Source of the DNA: Belliella pelovolcani
GTDB lineage: Bacteria; Bacteroidota; Bacteroidia; Cytophagales; Cyclobacteriaceae
NCBI RefSeq assembly: GCF_900156785.1
Contig: NZ_FTOP01000015.1
Location: 44,628-108,627, forward strand
Direction: 5' to 3'
DNA length: 64,000 nt
Below are positions 24,739 through 33,513 of the stretch, piece after piece. Within the stretch, counting starts at the first letter, position 1, and every line of letters starts with the position of its first letter. The position numbers and the translations under genes were made by a program. The notes below the pieces were generated by a model. The model ran no database searches and had not been told where the DNA came from. It worked only from the letters and a program-made list of their open reading frames with translations.

Positions 24739-27195
24739 ATGAAAATCTTAAAATTTGGAGGCTCTTCAGTAGCCAATCAGGAAAGCATCAAAAAAGTCTT
24801 TGAAATCATCAAAGAAAGCAAAAAGAAGGATCAAATCGCAGTCGTTTTTTCTGCTTTCGGAGGTGTGACTGAGGTCTTATTACGCAGTGCCTCCAATGCA
24901 AAGCATGGTGATAAGTCTTTTGTAGAAGCAATCAAAAAACTGGAAGACCGTCATATTGAATTAGTCAGACAGCTTGTTCCCATTCACCTGCAATCAACGG
25001 TGCTGACCTTTGTCAAAGTTAGATTCAATGAATTGGAGGACTTATTCCATGGAATCTACCTGATCAAAGAATGTACGCCAAGAACGCTGGATTATGTAGC
25101 GAGCTTTGGAGAAAGACTATCTGCATTTATACTAGCAGAAGCACTCAAAGCAGAAGGGTTTGATGCTGAATATCTTGATGCTAGGGAGATCATCAGGACA
25201 AATGATCGATTTGGAAATGCCAAAGTAGACTTCCCCACAACCAACGACCTGATCCAAGATTACTTTCATCAGCATGAAGGTCTACAAATCATTACTGGCT
25301 TCGTGGCTTCTACTGCCAAAGGAGAGACTACCACGTTGGGAAGAAGTGGGTCTGATTATACTGCCGCAATTATAGCAGCTGCACTTCTTGCAGAAAGTTT
25401 GGAAATATGGACTGATGTCTCCGGTGTGTTGACTTCAGACCCAAGATTGGTTTACACAGCCTTTACCATTCCACAATTGAGCTATCATGAAGCGATGGAG
25501 CTTTCACATTTTGGTGCAAAAGTGATTTTCCCTTCGACCATGCAGCCCGCAATGAAAAAAGGGATTCCTATCTATATCAAAAACACTTTCGAACCCTCCA
25601 ACCCTGGTACTTTAATCAATGGTGATGCACCAGCAGGAAAACTAATAAAAGGTATTTCTTCTATGTCAGACATCGCACTATTGAATATTCAAGGTGCGGG
25701 GATCTTAGATGTGATTGATGTCAACAGGAGAATCTTTGGGTCATTGTCAAGTGCCAATGTGAATGTGATTTTGATTTCGCAAGCATCATCTGAGCAGATC
25801 ACTTGTCTTGCAATCAAGGCATCAGAGGTGGGTATAGCCAAAGAGGCTATTGAAAAGGAATTCTTCCATGAAATCAGAAATGGTGAAATAGATGTAGTTC
25901 ACGTAATTTCTGACTTGGCTGTAGTAGCCGTAGTAGGGGAAAACATGAAGCAGAATCCAGGGGCAAGCGGGAGAATGTTCCAGGCTTTAGGGCAAAACAA
26001 TGTCAATGTATATGCCATTGCTCAAGGTAGCTCGGAGCTTAATATTTCAGCAGTAGTCTCTAAAGCTGATCTTCAAAAAGCCCTCAATGCACTCCATGAA
26101 GCCTTTTTCCTCTCCGACAATAAAGTGCTTCACGTATTCCTTGTAGGGGTGGGATTGATCGGCCAAGCCTTGATCAAGATGATCGCCAACCAACAACAAA
26201 AACTTCAAAAAGAAAACCTCTTGGACATCCAAATTCACGGCATTGCCAATTCTAGGTTCATGGCATTTCATGAAGATGGTTTTGACTTGAAAAATTGCCC
26301 TTTGCCTGAAGAAGCCCCAGAGGCGAGCATCATGGATTTAGAAAAATTTATTTCGCAAATGGAATCTATGAATTTCTCCAACTCAGTTTTCGTCGATTGT
26401 ACTGCTAGTCAGGACGTAGCTGATTTTTATGAAAGAATATTAGAAGCAAAAGTGGGCATCGTCACTCCGAATAAAAAAGCCAATTCAGGTTCTTTGGAAA
26501 AGTATAAAAATCTCAAAAAACTGGCTGGCAAGCGGGGGGTGAAATTCCTATACGAAACCAATGTTGCAGCAGGGCTACCTGTGATCAATACCCTTCAAGA
26601 TTTGATGCTCAGCGGTGATAAAGTCTTGAAAATTGAAGCAGTATTAAGTGGCTCGATGAATTATATATTCAGCGAATTGGAAAACGGGGCACCTTTTTCA
26701 AATGTAGTAAGAAAAGCTAAAGACTTAGGCTACACAGAGCCTGACCCAAGAGATGATCTCAGTGGAATGGATGTAGCCAGAAAAATCCTGATTCTTGGTA
26801 GAGAAGCAGAGCAAGATTTGCATTTTGAAGATATCAACATACAGAGCATGGTGCCTGAAGACTGTTTGATTGCCGCTTCGGTTGAAGAGTTTTTCGACAA
26901 GCTTAAAGGGCATGATGAAGAATTTGCAAGACTCTTGGAACAAGCCAAAGAAAAGGGACAAAAATTACGCTTCATGGCTACACTAGAAAATGGTAAAGCC
27001 AAGGTTGGCTTACAATCACTTGATGCTACACATCCATTTTCCACGCTTAAAGGCAGTGACAACATGATTCTATTTACAACAGAGCGCTACCATGATTTCC
27101 CAATGATCATCAGAGGACCAGGAGCGGGTGCAGATGTCACAGCTGCTGGTGTATTTGCAGATGTAATCCGAATCGGAAACTATACAAGGTCATAA
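24739..27195 (+). CDS. thrA: Bifunctional aspartate kinase / homoserine dehydrogenase I
   Basis: An 818-residue fused enzyme, close to the usual 820. The N-terminal kinase starts KILKFGGSSVANQ and has LGRSGSDYTAAIIAAAL near residue 200. ACT regulatory domains follow (VNVILISQASSEQIT, VNVYAIAQGSSELN, about residues 320-460). The homoserine dehydrogenase Rossmann motif VGVGLIGQAL is near 470 and its catalytic region has YTEPDPRDDLSGMDVARK near 660. It makes aspartyl phosphate and homoserine for threonine and methionine and should be feedback-regulated by threonine. First gene of thrABC. Confidence 0.95.
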   Translation: MKILKFGGSSVANQESIKKVFEIIKESKKKDQIAVVFSAFGGVTEVLLRSASNAKHGDKSFVEAIKKLEDRHIELVRQLVPIHLQSTVLTFVKVRFNELEDLFHGIYLIKECTPRTLDYVASFGERLSAFILAEALKAEGFDAEYLDAREIIRTNDRFGNAKVDFPTTNDLIQDYFHQHEGLQIITGFVASTAKGETTTLGRSGSDYTAAIIAAALLAESLEIWTDVSGVLTSDPRLVYTAFTIPQLSYHEAMELSHFGAKVIFPSTMQPAMKKGIPIYIKNTFEPSNPGTLINGDAPAGKLIKGISSMSDIALLNIQGAGILDVIDVNRRIFGSLSSANVNVILISQASSEQITCLAIKASEVGIAKEAIEKEFFHEIRNGEIDVVHVISDLAVVAVVGENMKQNPGASGRMFQALGQNNVNVYAIAQGSSELNISAVVSKADLQKALNALHEAFFLSDNKVLHVFLVGVGLIGQALIKMIANQQQKLQKENLLDIQIHGIANSRFMAFHEDGFDLKNCPLPEEAPEASIMDLEKFISQMESMNFSNSVFVDCTASQDVADFYERILEAKVGIVTPNKKANSGSLEKYKNLKKLAGKRGVKFLYETNVAAGLPVINTLQDLMLSGDKVLKIEAVLSGSMNYIFSELENGAPFSNVVRKAKDLGYTEPDPRDDLSGMDVARKILILGREAEQDLHFEDINIQSMVPEDCLIAASVEEFFDKLKGHDEEFARLLEQAKEKGQKLRFMATLENGKAKVGLQSLDATHPFSTLKGSDNMILFTTERYHDFPMIIRGPGAGADVTAAGVFADVIRIGNYTRS

Positions 27196-27272
27196 ATTCG
27201 AGCACAGTGTAGAAAAAGAATAGGATCTTATGAAGAGGTTCTTTTTGACCACTAAAAAACAATGTTGAACAA

Positions 27273-28202
27273 ATGAAAAAATCGATAAGAGCCTTTGCCC
27301 CTGCTACTGTTGCCAATGTTTCTTGTGGCTTTGATATTTTGGGTTTTGCAATTGACGAGCTAGGAGATCAGGTGGAAGTGAGCCTGAGAGAAACACCTGG
27401 ATTGGAAGTAATTCACATTGCTGGAGATAATGGTAAATTACCTTACGAATCAGAAAAGAACACTTGCACAGTCGCCATTCAAGCCATGCTTCAAGCCCTG
27501 AACTATCAGGGAGGGATGGAAATATCTCTCTACAAAGGACTTCCTCTAGGTTCAGGAATGGGTTCATCAGCTGCAAGTGCAGCAGCTGCACTGGTGGCTG
27601 CAAATGCTTTGCTCGGTTATCCTTTTGATAAAAAATCCTTGGTCAACTTCGCAGTCGAGGCGGAACGAATCGCCTGTGGCGCTGCCCATGCAGATAATGT
27701 AGCACCTTCCCTCTTGGGAGGATTTGTCTTGATCAGAGACTATCATCCTCTCGATGTCATCAAGCTACCTGTCCCCAAAGGTCTATTCTGTACATTGCTC
27801 CACCCGCACCTTGAATTGAATACCGCTGACTCTAGATCTGTACTTCGAAAGCAGATTTCTCTCAAAGACGCTACTATACAATCAGGTAATATTGCTGGTC
27901 TGATATCAGGGCTATACCAAGCTGATTTTGGTTTGATCAGTAGGTCATTGAAAGATGTCATCGCTGAGCCAACCCGAGCTTTACTAATTCCAGGGTTTTA
28001 TGAACTCAGGGAAGCAATCCAATCAATTGGTGCTTTGGGTTCGGGCATTTCGGGATCTGGCCCTACCATATTTGTACTTTCCCCATCAAGAAAAATTGCG
28101 GGAGAAGTGGAAAAGATCGGGAGAAAAGTTTACCAAAAAGTAGGACTTGAAGTAGACATTTACATTTCTGAAATCAATGACAAAGGCGCTTATGTCATCT
28201 AA
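27273..28202 (+). CDS. thrB: Homoserine kinase
   Basis: A 309-residue GHMP kinase that phosphorylates homoserine. The start AFAPATVANVSCGFDILGFA is characteristic, and the ATP-binding motif is PLGSGMGSSAASAAAAL near residue 90. The C-terminal GSGISGSGPTIF is also conserved. The thrC start codon lies 13 nt after its stop. Confidence 0.95.
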   Translation: MKKSIRAFAPATVANVSCGFDILGFAIDELGDQVEVSLRETPGLEVIHIAGDNGKLPYESEKNTCTVAIQAMLQALNYQGGMEISLYKGLPLGSGMGSSAASAAAALVAANALLGYPFDKKSLVNFAVEAERIACGAAHADNVAPSLLGGFVLIRDYHPLDVIKLPVPKGLFCTLLHPHLELNTADSRSVLRKQISLKDATIQSGNIAGLISGLYQADFGLISRSLKDVIAEPTRALLIPGFYELREAIQSIGALGSGISGSGPTIFVLSPSRKIAGEVEKIGRKVYQKVGLEVDIYISEINDKGAYVI

Positions 28203-28215
28203 TCAAACAACAGTC

Positions 28216-29520
28216 ATGAATTTTTACAGCACCAATAATCCCAAGCATCAAGTCAGTCTCAAAGAGGCTGTAATCAAAGGCTTAGCACCTGATCAAGGAC
28301 TGTATATGCCTATCAAAATCCCCAAGTTATCTTCAGAATTTATTCAAAAACTGCCTGACTTGAGTTTCAAGGAAATTGGGTATGAAGTTATTGGGACTTT
28401 GTTTGAAGACCAATTAGCCCCATCACAAATCAAAGCTTTGGTTGACCATACTTTGGTTTTTGATGCTCCTTTGGTTGAAATTGAGGAAGGCACTTATAGC
28501 TTAGAGCTTTTCCATGGACCTACTCTGGCTTTCAAAGATTTTGGTGCTAGATTTTGCTCCAAACTAATGTCCATATTGATGGAAGGAACACCTCAGAAGG
28601 TGAAAGTATTGGTCGCTACCTCAGGAGATACTGGATCTGCTGTGGCCAATGGTTTTTATAAAACGCCAGGAGTGGAAGTCATCATCCTCTATCCCAAAGG
28701 CAAAGTAAGTGAATTGCAAGAAAAGCAATTCACCACTTTGGGAGAGAACATTACAGCACTGGAAGTCGATGGGGTTTTTGATGATTGTCAGCGCATGGTC
28801 AAGGACGCCTTTTTGGATCAAGCACTCAATGAAAAATTACTTTTAACATCAGCCAACTCAATCAATATAGCGAGATGGATTCCTCAATGCCTTTACTATT
28901 TCTACGCTTATTCCAGATTGCCAAAAACTAGCAAAAAGCTGGCAATAGCTGTCCCGAGTGGAAACTTTGGTAACCTGGGTGCAGGTATCCTAGCCGAAAG
29001 AATGGGACTTCCCATTGATACTTTCATTGCTTCCACCAATGTAAACAGGGTTGTTCCTGATTTTCTTCATGGCAATCAATTTCAGTCCAAGCCATCTATT
29101 GCTACCATCAGCAACAGTATGGATGTAGGTAATCCGAGCAACTTCTACAGGTTACTAGCCCTCTACGACAATGACGAGGCACTTTTCAGAGAAAAAGTAA
29201 AAGGCTTCTACTTTGATGATGCTGACACCGCAAAAGTAATGATCCAAACCTATCAACAAAGCGGCTATATCTTAGACCCTCATGGTGCAATAGGGTACCT
29301 AGGATTAAGAAACTTCAAAAAACAGCACCCAGATGAATACGTAGGTGTATTTTTGGAAACTGCCCATCCAGGGAAATTTAAAAATGTGGTAGAAGAAGTT
29401 TTAAACCTTAAACTTGAACTCCCAGAAAGACTTGAGCAATTTATGAAAGGCGAGAAAAAAACCATCGCTTTAAAAAATGACTATGCTGAATTTAGAAGAT
29501 TTTTAGAAAGTAAAAATTAG
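28216..29520 (+). CDS. thrC: Threonine synthase
   Basis: About 434 residues from MNFYSTNNPKHQVSLKEA; an in-frame ATG at 28177 overlaps thrB and is less likely. The PLP lysine is in FHGPTLAFKDFGARF near residue 100, and TSGDTGSAVANGF near 135 and PSGNFGNLGAG near 250 are the phosphate- and cofactor-binding segments. It converts phosphohomoserine to threonine, completing the pathway. Confidence 0.95.
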   Translation: MNFYSTNNPKHQVSLKEAVIKGLAPDQGLYMPIKIPKLSSEFIQKLPDLSFKEIGYEVIGTLFEDQLAPSQIKALVDHTLVFDAPLVEIEEGTYSLELFHGPTLAFKDFGARFCSKLMSILMEGTPQKVKVLVATSGDTGSAVANGFYKTPGVEVIILYPKGKVSELQEKQFTTLGENITALEVDGVFDDCQRMVKDAFLDQALNEKLLLTSANSINIARWIPQCLYYFYAYSRLPKTSKKLAIAVPSGNFGNLGAGILAERMGLPIDTFIASTNVNRVVPDFLHGNQFQSKPSIATISNSMDVGNPSNFYRLLALYDNDEALFREKVKGFYFDDADTAKVMIQTYQQSGYILDPHGAIGYLGLRNFKKQHPDEYVGVFLETAHPGKFKNVVEEVLNLKLELPERLEQFMKGEKKTIALKNDYAEFRRFLESKN

Positions 29521-29628
29521 CGAAAGTTCAATTGAGTGGAAAAATTAATAATACCTTTTCTGAATAGTTAAATATAAGTCAAGAAACAAACATCATCAAA
29601 ATTAAGCATTCTATCCAAACACCCGACT

Positions 29629-30105
29629 CTAGCTTATATAGTGACCACCTTCCATCAGCGCATTTTGAACCACAATAAGTAGATTGATAGAAAAGGCTAG
29701 TGTATTATCTCTAAGAAAAACAGGTTCAGAAAATGTATGAATTTTCCCTTCCCCAAGAGAAACGATTTTGTCTTTGTATTCCTCACTAGCTATTTCTAAT
29801 TTATCTTCAAAAAATGTAATAGGTAGAATTGCTTCTCGTTTGAGTAAGTCCAAGAGATACTTTTTTTCCTCACCAGTTAATAAGCACTTTTCTACTGATT
29901 TTACTTGAAATGGTATAATTTCTTCGTTTTCCAAAACTCGAATTACACGAGATACCATCCTTGAAGGAATATTGGATGAAACTTTCAAGTTAGTATAGCC
30001 TTTTGCTTGAAATAACTGACTTACAAAAAGATCCCTACTGTCATTCTGCCCAAAAGTGATTGAAGTAATGAAGGTCAAAAATAAAAGAATTTTGTATCTC
30101 AGCAT
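29629..30105 (-). CDS. Hypothetical secreted protein
   Basis: About 158 residues from MLRYKILLFLTFITSITFGQ, a clear signal peptide; an earlier ATG at 30138 would precede it without purpose. The mature protein has no motif I recognise and ends ALMEGGHYIS. It stands alone, convergent with thrC. Function unknown. Confidence 0.65.
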   Translation of the reverse strand: MLRYKILLFLTFITSITFGQNDSRDLFVSQLFQAKGYTNLKVSSNIPSRMVSRVIRVLENEEIIPFQVKSVEKCLLTGEEKKYLLDLLKREAILPITFFEDKLEIASEEYKDKIVSLGEGKIHTFSEPVFLRDNTLAFSINLLIVVQNALMEGGHYIS

Positions 30106-30170
30106 CTTTGAATATAGTGATAAATATCTTAAAATCAAAAAGCATGTTCGAAAATGATTTCAATCAGGTA

Positions 30171-30216
30171 TTAAAAAAACAAAAACCCTTCAAGATACTT
30201 CTCGAAGGGTTTTTTA
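30171..30216. terminator. Hairpin between the hypothetical gene and lpd
   Basis: AAACCCTTC pairs with GAAGGGTTT with T runs on both strands, so it can act in both directions, notably after lpd. Confidence 0.75.
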
Positions 30217-30332
30217 ATTTTATACTCGAACTCTTATTATGCAGGTAAAGTGTTTAGAACTTGTTGAAGAAGTTTATTTTTTCTCCTGCCTCCTCTGCAC
30301 CTTTGCTGCCTTTGCGAGATGCTTCTATTTTC

Positions 30333-31730
30333 TTAAATATGCAGTGCTCTATTATCAGTAGCTGCCAAACATGCTTCTTTGAAAGCCTCAGTATAAGTAG
30401 GGTGGGCATGGGACATCCTTGCAATATCTTCTGCCGAAGCCCTGAATTCCATCGCGACAACTGCTTCAGCGATCATATCAGCTGTTCTTGGACCGATCAT
30501 GTGTACACCTAAAATCTCATCCGTCTCTGCATCAGCAAGTACTTTGACCAAGCCATCGGTATCCATAGAAGCCCGAGCTCTACCAGATGCCATGAAAGGG
30601 AATTTACCCGCTTTGTATTTGATACCCTTTTCTTTCAATTGCTCCTCGGTATAGCCAACAGCAGCCACTTCTGGCCAAGTATATACTACTCCAGGAATCA
30701 ATAGGTAATTGATATGTGGCTTTTGGCCTGCAATTACTTCTGCTACAAAAGTACCTTCTTCCTCAGCCTTGTGTGCAAGCATGGCACCCTTGACCACATC
30801 ACCGATTGCAAAGATATTAGGAACATTGGTTCTCAAATGTTCATCAACTTCCACTTGACCTCGATCAGTGATTTTCACGCCCGCAGCTTCTGCATTGAGC
30901 CCATCGGTATAAGGTCTTCTACCTATAGACACGAGCACATAGTCACCTTTCAATTCTATGGTCTCTCCTTTAGCATTCTCAGCTTTCACTGTGACTTCTT
31001 TGCCTTTGTTCTCCACCTCCACAACTTTGTGTTTCAAGTAGAATTCAAAGCCAAGCTTTTTCAAAGACTTCTGCAATTCCTTGCCCATGGTCTTGTCCAT
31101 CGTTGGGATTAGAGAATCCATGTATTCTACAACGGATACTTTTGCCCCCATCCTTCCGTAGACAGAACCCAATTCCATTCCGATCACACCACCGCCTATG
31201 ACGATCATGTGCTTAGGAATTTCTTTAAGGTTCAGGGCTTCGGTAGAAGTGATGACTCTTTTCTTGTCCAACTTGATAAAAGGAAGTGTAGATGGCTTAG
31301 ATCCTGTAGCGATGATGATATTTTTGCCTTCGATATTTTCAGAAGAGCCATCTTCCTTGGTCACTTTCACCGTGTTTTTATCCACAAATGATCCCAAACC
31401 ATGATGCACATCGATTTTATTCTTTTTCATTAGGTATTGGATACCATCGACATTCTGTTTGACCACATCGTCTTTTCTACCAATCATCTGCTTCAAGTCT
31501 ACCTTCAAGCTGCTGAGGTTGATGCCGTGGGTTTTAAAAGTATGTGCCGCATTGTGATAGTGCTCAGAAGAATCCAGCAATGCTTTGGAAGGGATACAAC
31601 CTACATTGAGGCAAGTACCCCCCAATGTTGAATATTTCTCAACGATGGCTGTTTTCATTCCCAGTTGTGCCGCTCTGATGGCCGCAACATATCCTCCAGG
31701 TCCGGAGCCGATTACGATTACGTCGTACAT
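30333..31730 (-). CDS. lpdA: Dihydrolipoyl dehydrogenase (E3)
   Basis: About 465 residues from MYDVIVIGSGPGG; a start four codons earlier (31742) is possible. It has the N-terminal FAD motif GSGPGGYVAAIRAAQLG, the redox-active disulfide GGTCLNVGCIPSK near residue 42, a second NAD motif VIGGGVIGMELGSVY near 175, and the C-terminal HAHPTYTEA with the catalytic His. It reoxidises dihydrolipoyl groups in 2-oxoglutarate dehydrogenase and possibly other complexes. It is the third gene of sucA-sucB-lpd; the 122 bp upstream hold simple AGACACAAGA-type words. Confidence 0.95.
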   Translation of the reverse strand: MYDVIVIGSGPGGYVAAIRAAQLGMKTAIVEKYSTLGGTCLNVGCIPSKALLDSSEHYHNAAHTFKTHGINLSSLKVDLKQMIGRKDDVVKQNVDGIQYLMKKNKIDVHHGLGSFVDKNTVKVTKEDGSSENIEGKNIIIATGSKPSTLPFIKLDKKRVITSTEALNLKEIPKHMIVIGGGVIGMELGSVYGRMGAKVSVVEYMDSLIPTMDKTMGKELQKSLKKLGFEFYLKHKVVEVENKGKEVTVKAENAKGETIELKGDYVLVSIGRRPYTDGLNAEAAGVKITDRGQVEVDEHLRTNVPNIFAIGDVVKGAMLAHKAEEEGTFVAEVIAGQKPHINYLLIPGVVYTWPEVAAVGYTEEQLKEKGIKYKAGKFPFMASGRARASMDTDGLVKVLADAETDEILGVHMIGPRTADMIAEAVVAMEFRASAEDIARMSHAHPTYTEAFKEACLAATDNRALHI

Positions 31731-31852
31731 AATTTTAGACATTAGATGTGAGACACAAGATTCAAGACTTGCGACTCCCCATATTTAAAACTTTATTTTA
31801 TAGAAAAAGGTAAAGGGCTTTTCATCCCTCTACCTTCTAAATTCATCCTTTT

Positions 31853-33409
31853 TTAGACTCCAAACAACAACCTCGTCGGGTCTTCGAGAAGCTGCTTCAC
31901 TCTTACCAGGAAGCTTACGGATTCTCTGCCGTCGATGATTCTGTGGTCATAAGAAAGTGCCAGATACATCATTGGGAGGATTTTGACTTCTCCGTTGACT
32001 GCCATCGGTCTCTCTACGATATTGTGCATGCCCAAGATGGCGGATTGTGGCGCATTGATGATCGGTGTAGACATCATAGAGCCGAATATACCTCCATTGG
32101 TCAATGTGAAGGTTCCTCCGGTCATTTCCTCAATAGACAATTTATTATCTCTGGCTTTGGTAGCCAATCTCACTACTTCTTTTTCGATCTCTTCAAAAGA
32201 CATAGATTCTGCATTTCTGATTACAGGCACCACAAGTCCTTTTGGCGCAGAAACAGCAATAGAAATATCACAGAAGTCATTGTAGACGATTTCATTTCCA
32301 TCAATTTGAGCATTAACAGCTGGCCACTCTTGTAGGGCTACACATACCGCCTTGGTGAAGAATGACATAAAGCCAAGGTTCACTCCATGCTTCTCTTTGA
32401 ACTGATCCTTGAACTTCTTCCTCATCTCCATGATCGGCCCCATGTTCACTTCATTGAAAGTGGTCAACATGGCCGTCTCATTCTTCACTGCAACCAGTCT
32501 TCTGGAAACTGTTTTTCTCAGTGAGGTCATTTTCTCTCTTCTGCTATCCCTAGATCCTGATACTTTAGGCGCAGGAGCAGGAGCAGCACTAGCCTCAGAA
32601 TTGCTTGCCGCAGGCTTAGAAGTAGTTTTAGGTGCTTCGGGAGCTTTTTTCTGAGCATTTTCAGCATCTTCTTTGGTGATTCTGCCATCTTTGCCTGTAC
32701 CTTTTATGTCTTTGGCATCTATGCCTTTTTCTGCCAAAATCTTCGCAGCAGCCGGTGAAGCATGGCCTGTAGCATAAGTTTCTTTGTCAGAAGTAGCAGC
32801 ACCACTTGGAGCAGAAGATGAAGATTCAGTAGCAGACGCTTCCTCAGCAGGAGCACCACCTTCGGTCACTTCGATCTTGCAGATCAAGCCACCGATTTCC
32901 AAAGTATCACCTTCTTGAGCAACATGTCTCAAGATACCATTGGCTTCGGCTGGCAATTCAAAAGTTGCCTTGTCAGAGTCCACTTCTGCGATGATCTCGT
33001 CCAATTCTACATAGTCGCCATCGGCTTTGAGCCAAGTGGCCAATGTCACCTCAGTGATGGACTCACCCACAGTAGGGACTATCATATCTTTTACCTCTCC
33101 AGTCTTACCTCCTGTAGATCCAGAAGATCTCTCTGAAGGTTTCTCTGATTTTTCGATTGTAGCACCTGCTTGACCATCGGTGTTGATCTCACAGATCACA
33201 GCGCCGATCTCTAGGGTATCACCTTCTCCTGCTTTGGTTTTCAATACACCCGCTGCTTCAGCAGTTAATTCAAAAGTTGCTTTATCAGATTCAAGTTCAC
33301 AGATGACCTCGTCCATTTCTACATAGTCACCGTCTTTTTTGAACCACTGTCCAATTGTCACTTCCGTGATAGATTCCCCAACAGCAGGGACTTTAATTTC
33401 TAGGCTCAT
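31853..33409 (-). CDS. sucB: 2-oxoglutarate dehydrogenase E2, dihydrolipoyllysine succinyltransferase
   Basis: A 518-residue E2. Two lipoyl domains are visible, each with a lipoyl-lysine motif (ESDKATFEL near residue 43, DSDKATFEL near 150). Then come Ala/Ser-rich linkers, an E3-binding domain ([20 protein letters not shown] near 217), and the catalytic domain with [20 protein letters not shown] and the active-site DHRIIDGRE near 490. The core is of the succinyltransferase type. Two lipoyl domains are more than the single one in E. coli SucB. It lies 104 nt downstream of sucA. Confidence 0.94.
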   Translation of the reverse strand: MSLEIKVPAVGESITEVTIGQWFKKDGDYVEMDEVICELESDKATFELTAEAAGVLKTKAGEGDTLEIGAVICEINTDGQAGATIEKSEKPSERSSGSTGGKTGEVKDMIVPTVGESITEVTLATWLKADGDYVELDEIIAEVDSDKATFELPAEANGILRHVAQEGDTLEIGGLICKIEVTEGGAPAEEASATESSSSAPSGAATSDKETYATGHASPAAAKILAEKGIDAKDIKGTGKDGRITKEDAENAQKKAPEAPKTTSKPAASNSEASAAPAPAPKVSGSRDSRREKMTSLRKTVSRRLVAVKNETAMLTTFNEVNMGPIMEMRKKFKDQFKEKHGVNLGFMSFFTKAVCVALQEWPAVNAQIDGNEIVYNDFCDISIAVSAPKGLVVPVIRNAESMSFEEIEKEVVRLATKARDNKLSIEEMTGGTFTLTNGGIFGSMMSTPIINAPQSAILGMHNIVERPMAVNGEVKILPMMYLALSYDHRIIDGRESVSFLVRVKQLLEDPTRLLFGV

Positions 33410-33513
33410 TATTTTTCTTTTTTTACCCCCAAGCGAATGATTTGCTTAAGGTTAATTTAACATGAATAAATTTAAATTAAACCTAAATCCCAGCTCAACT
33501 GGGACTAGGGGTT

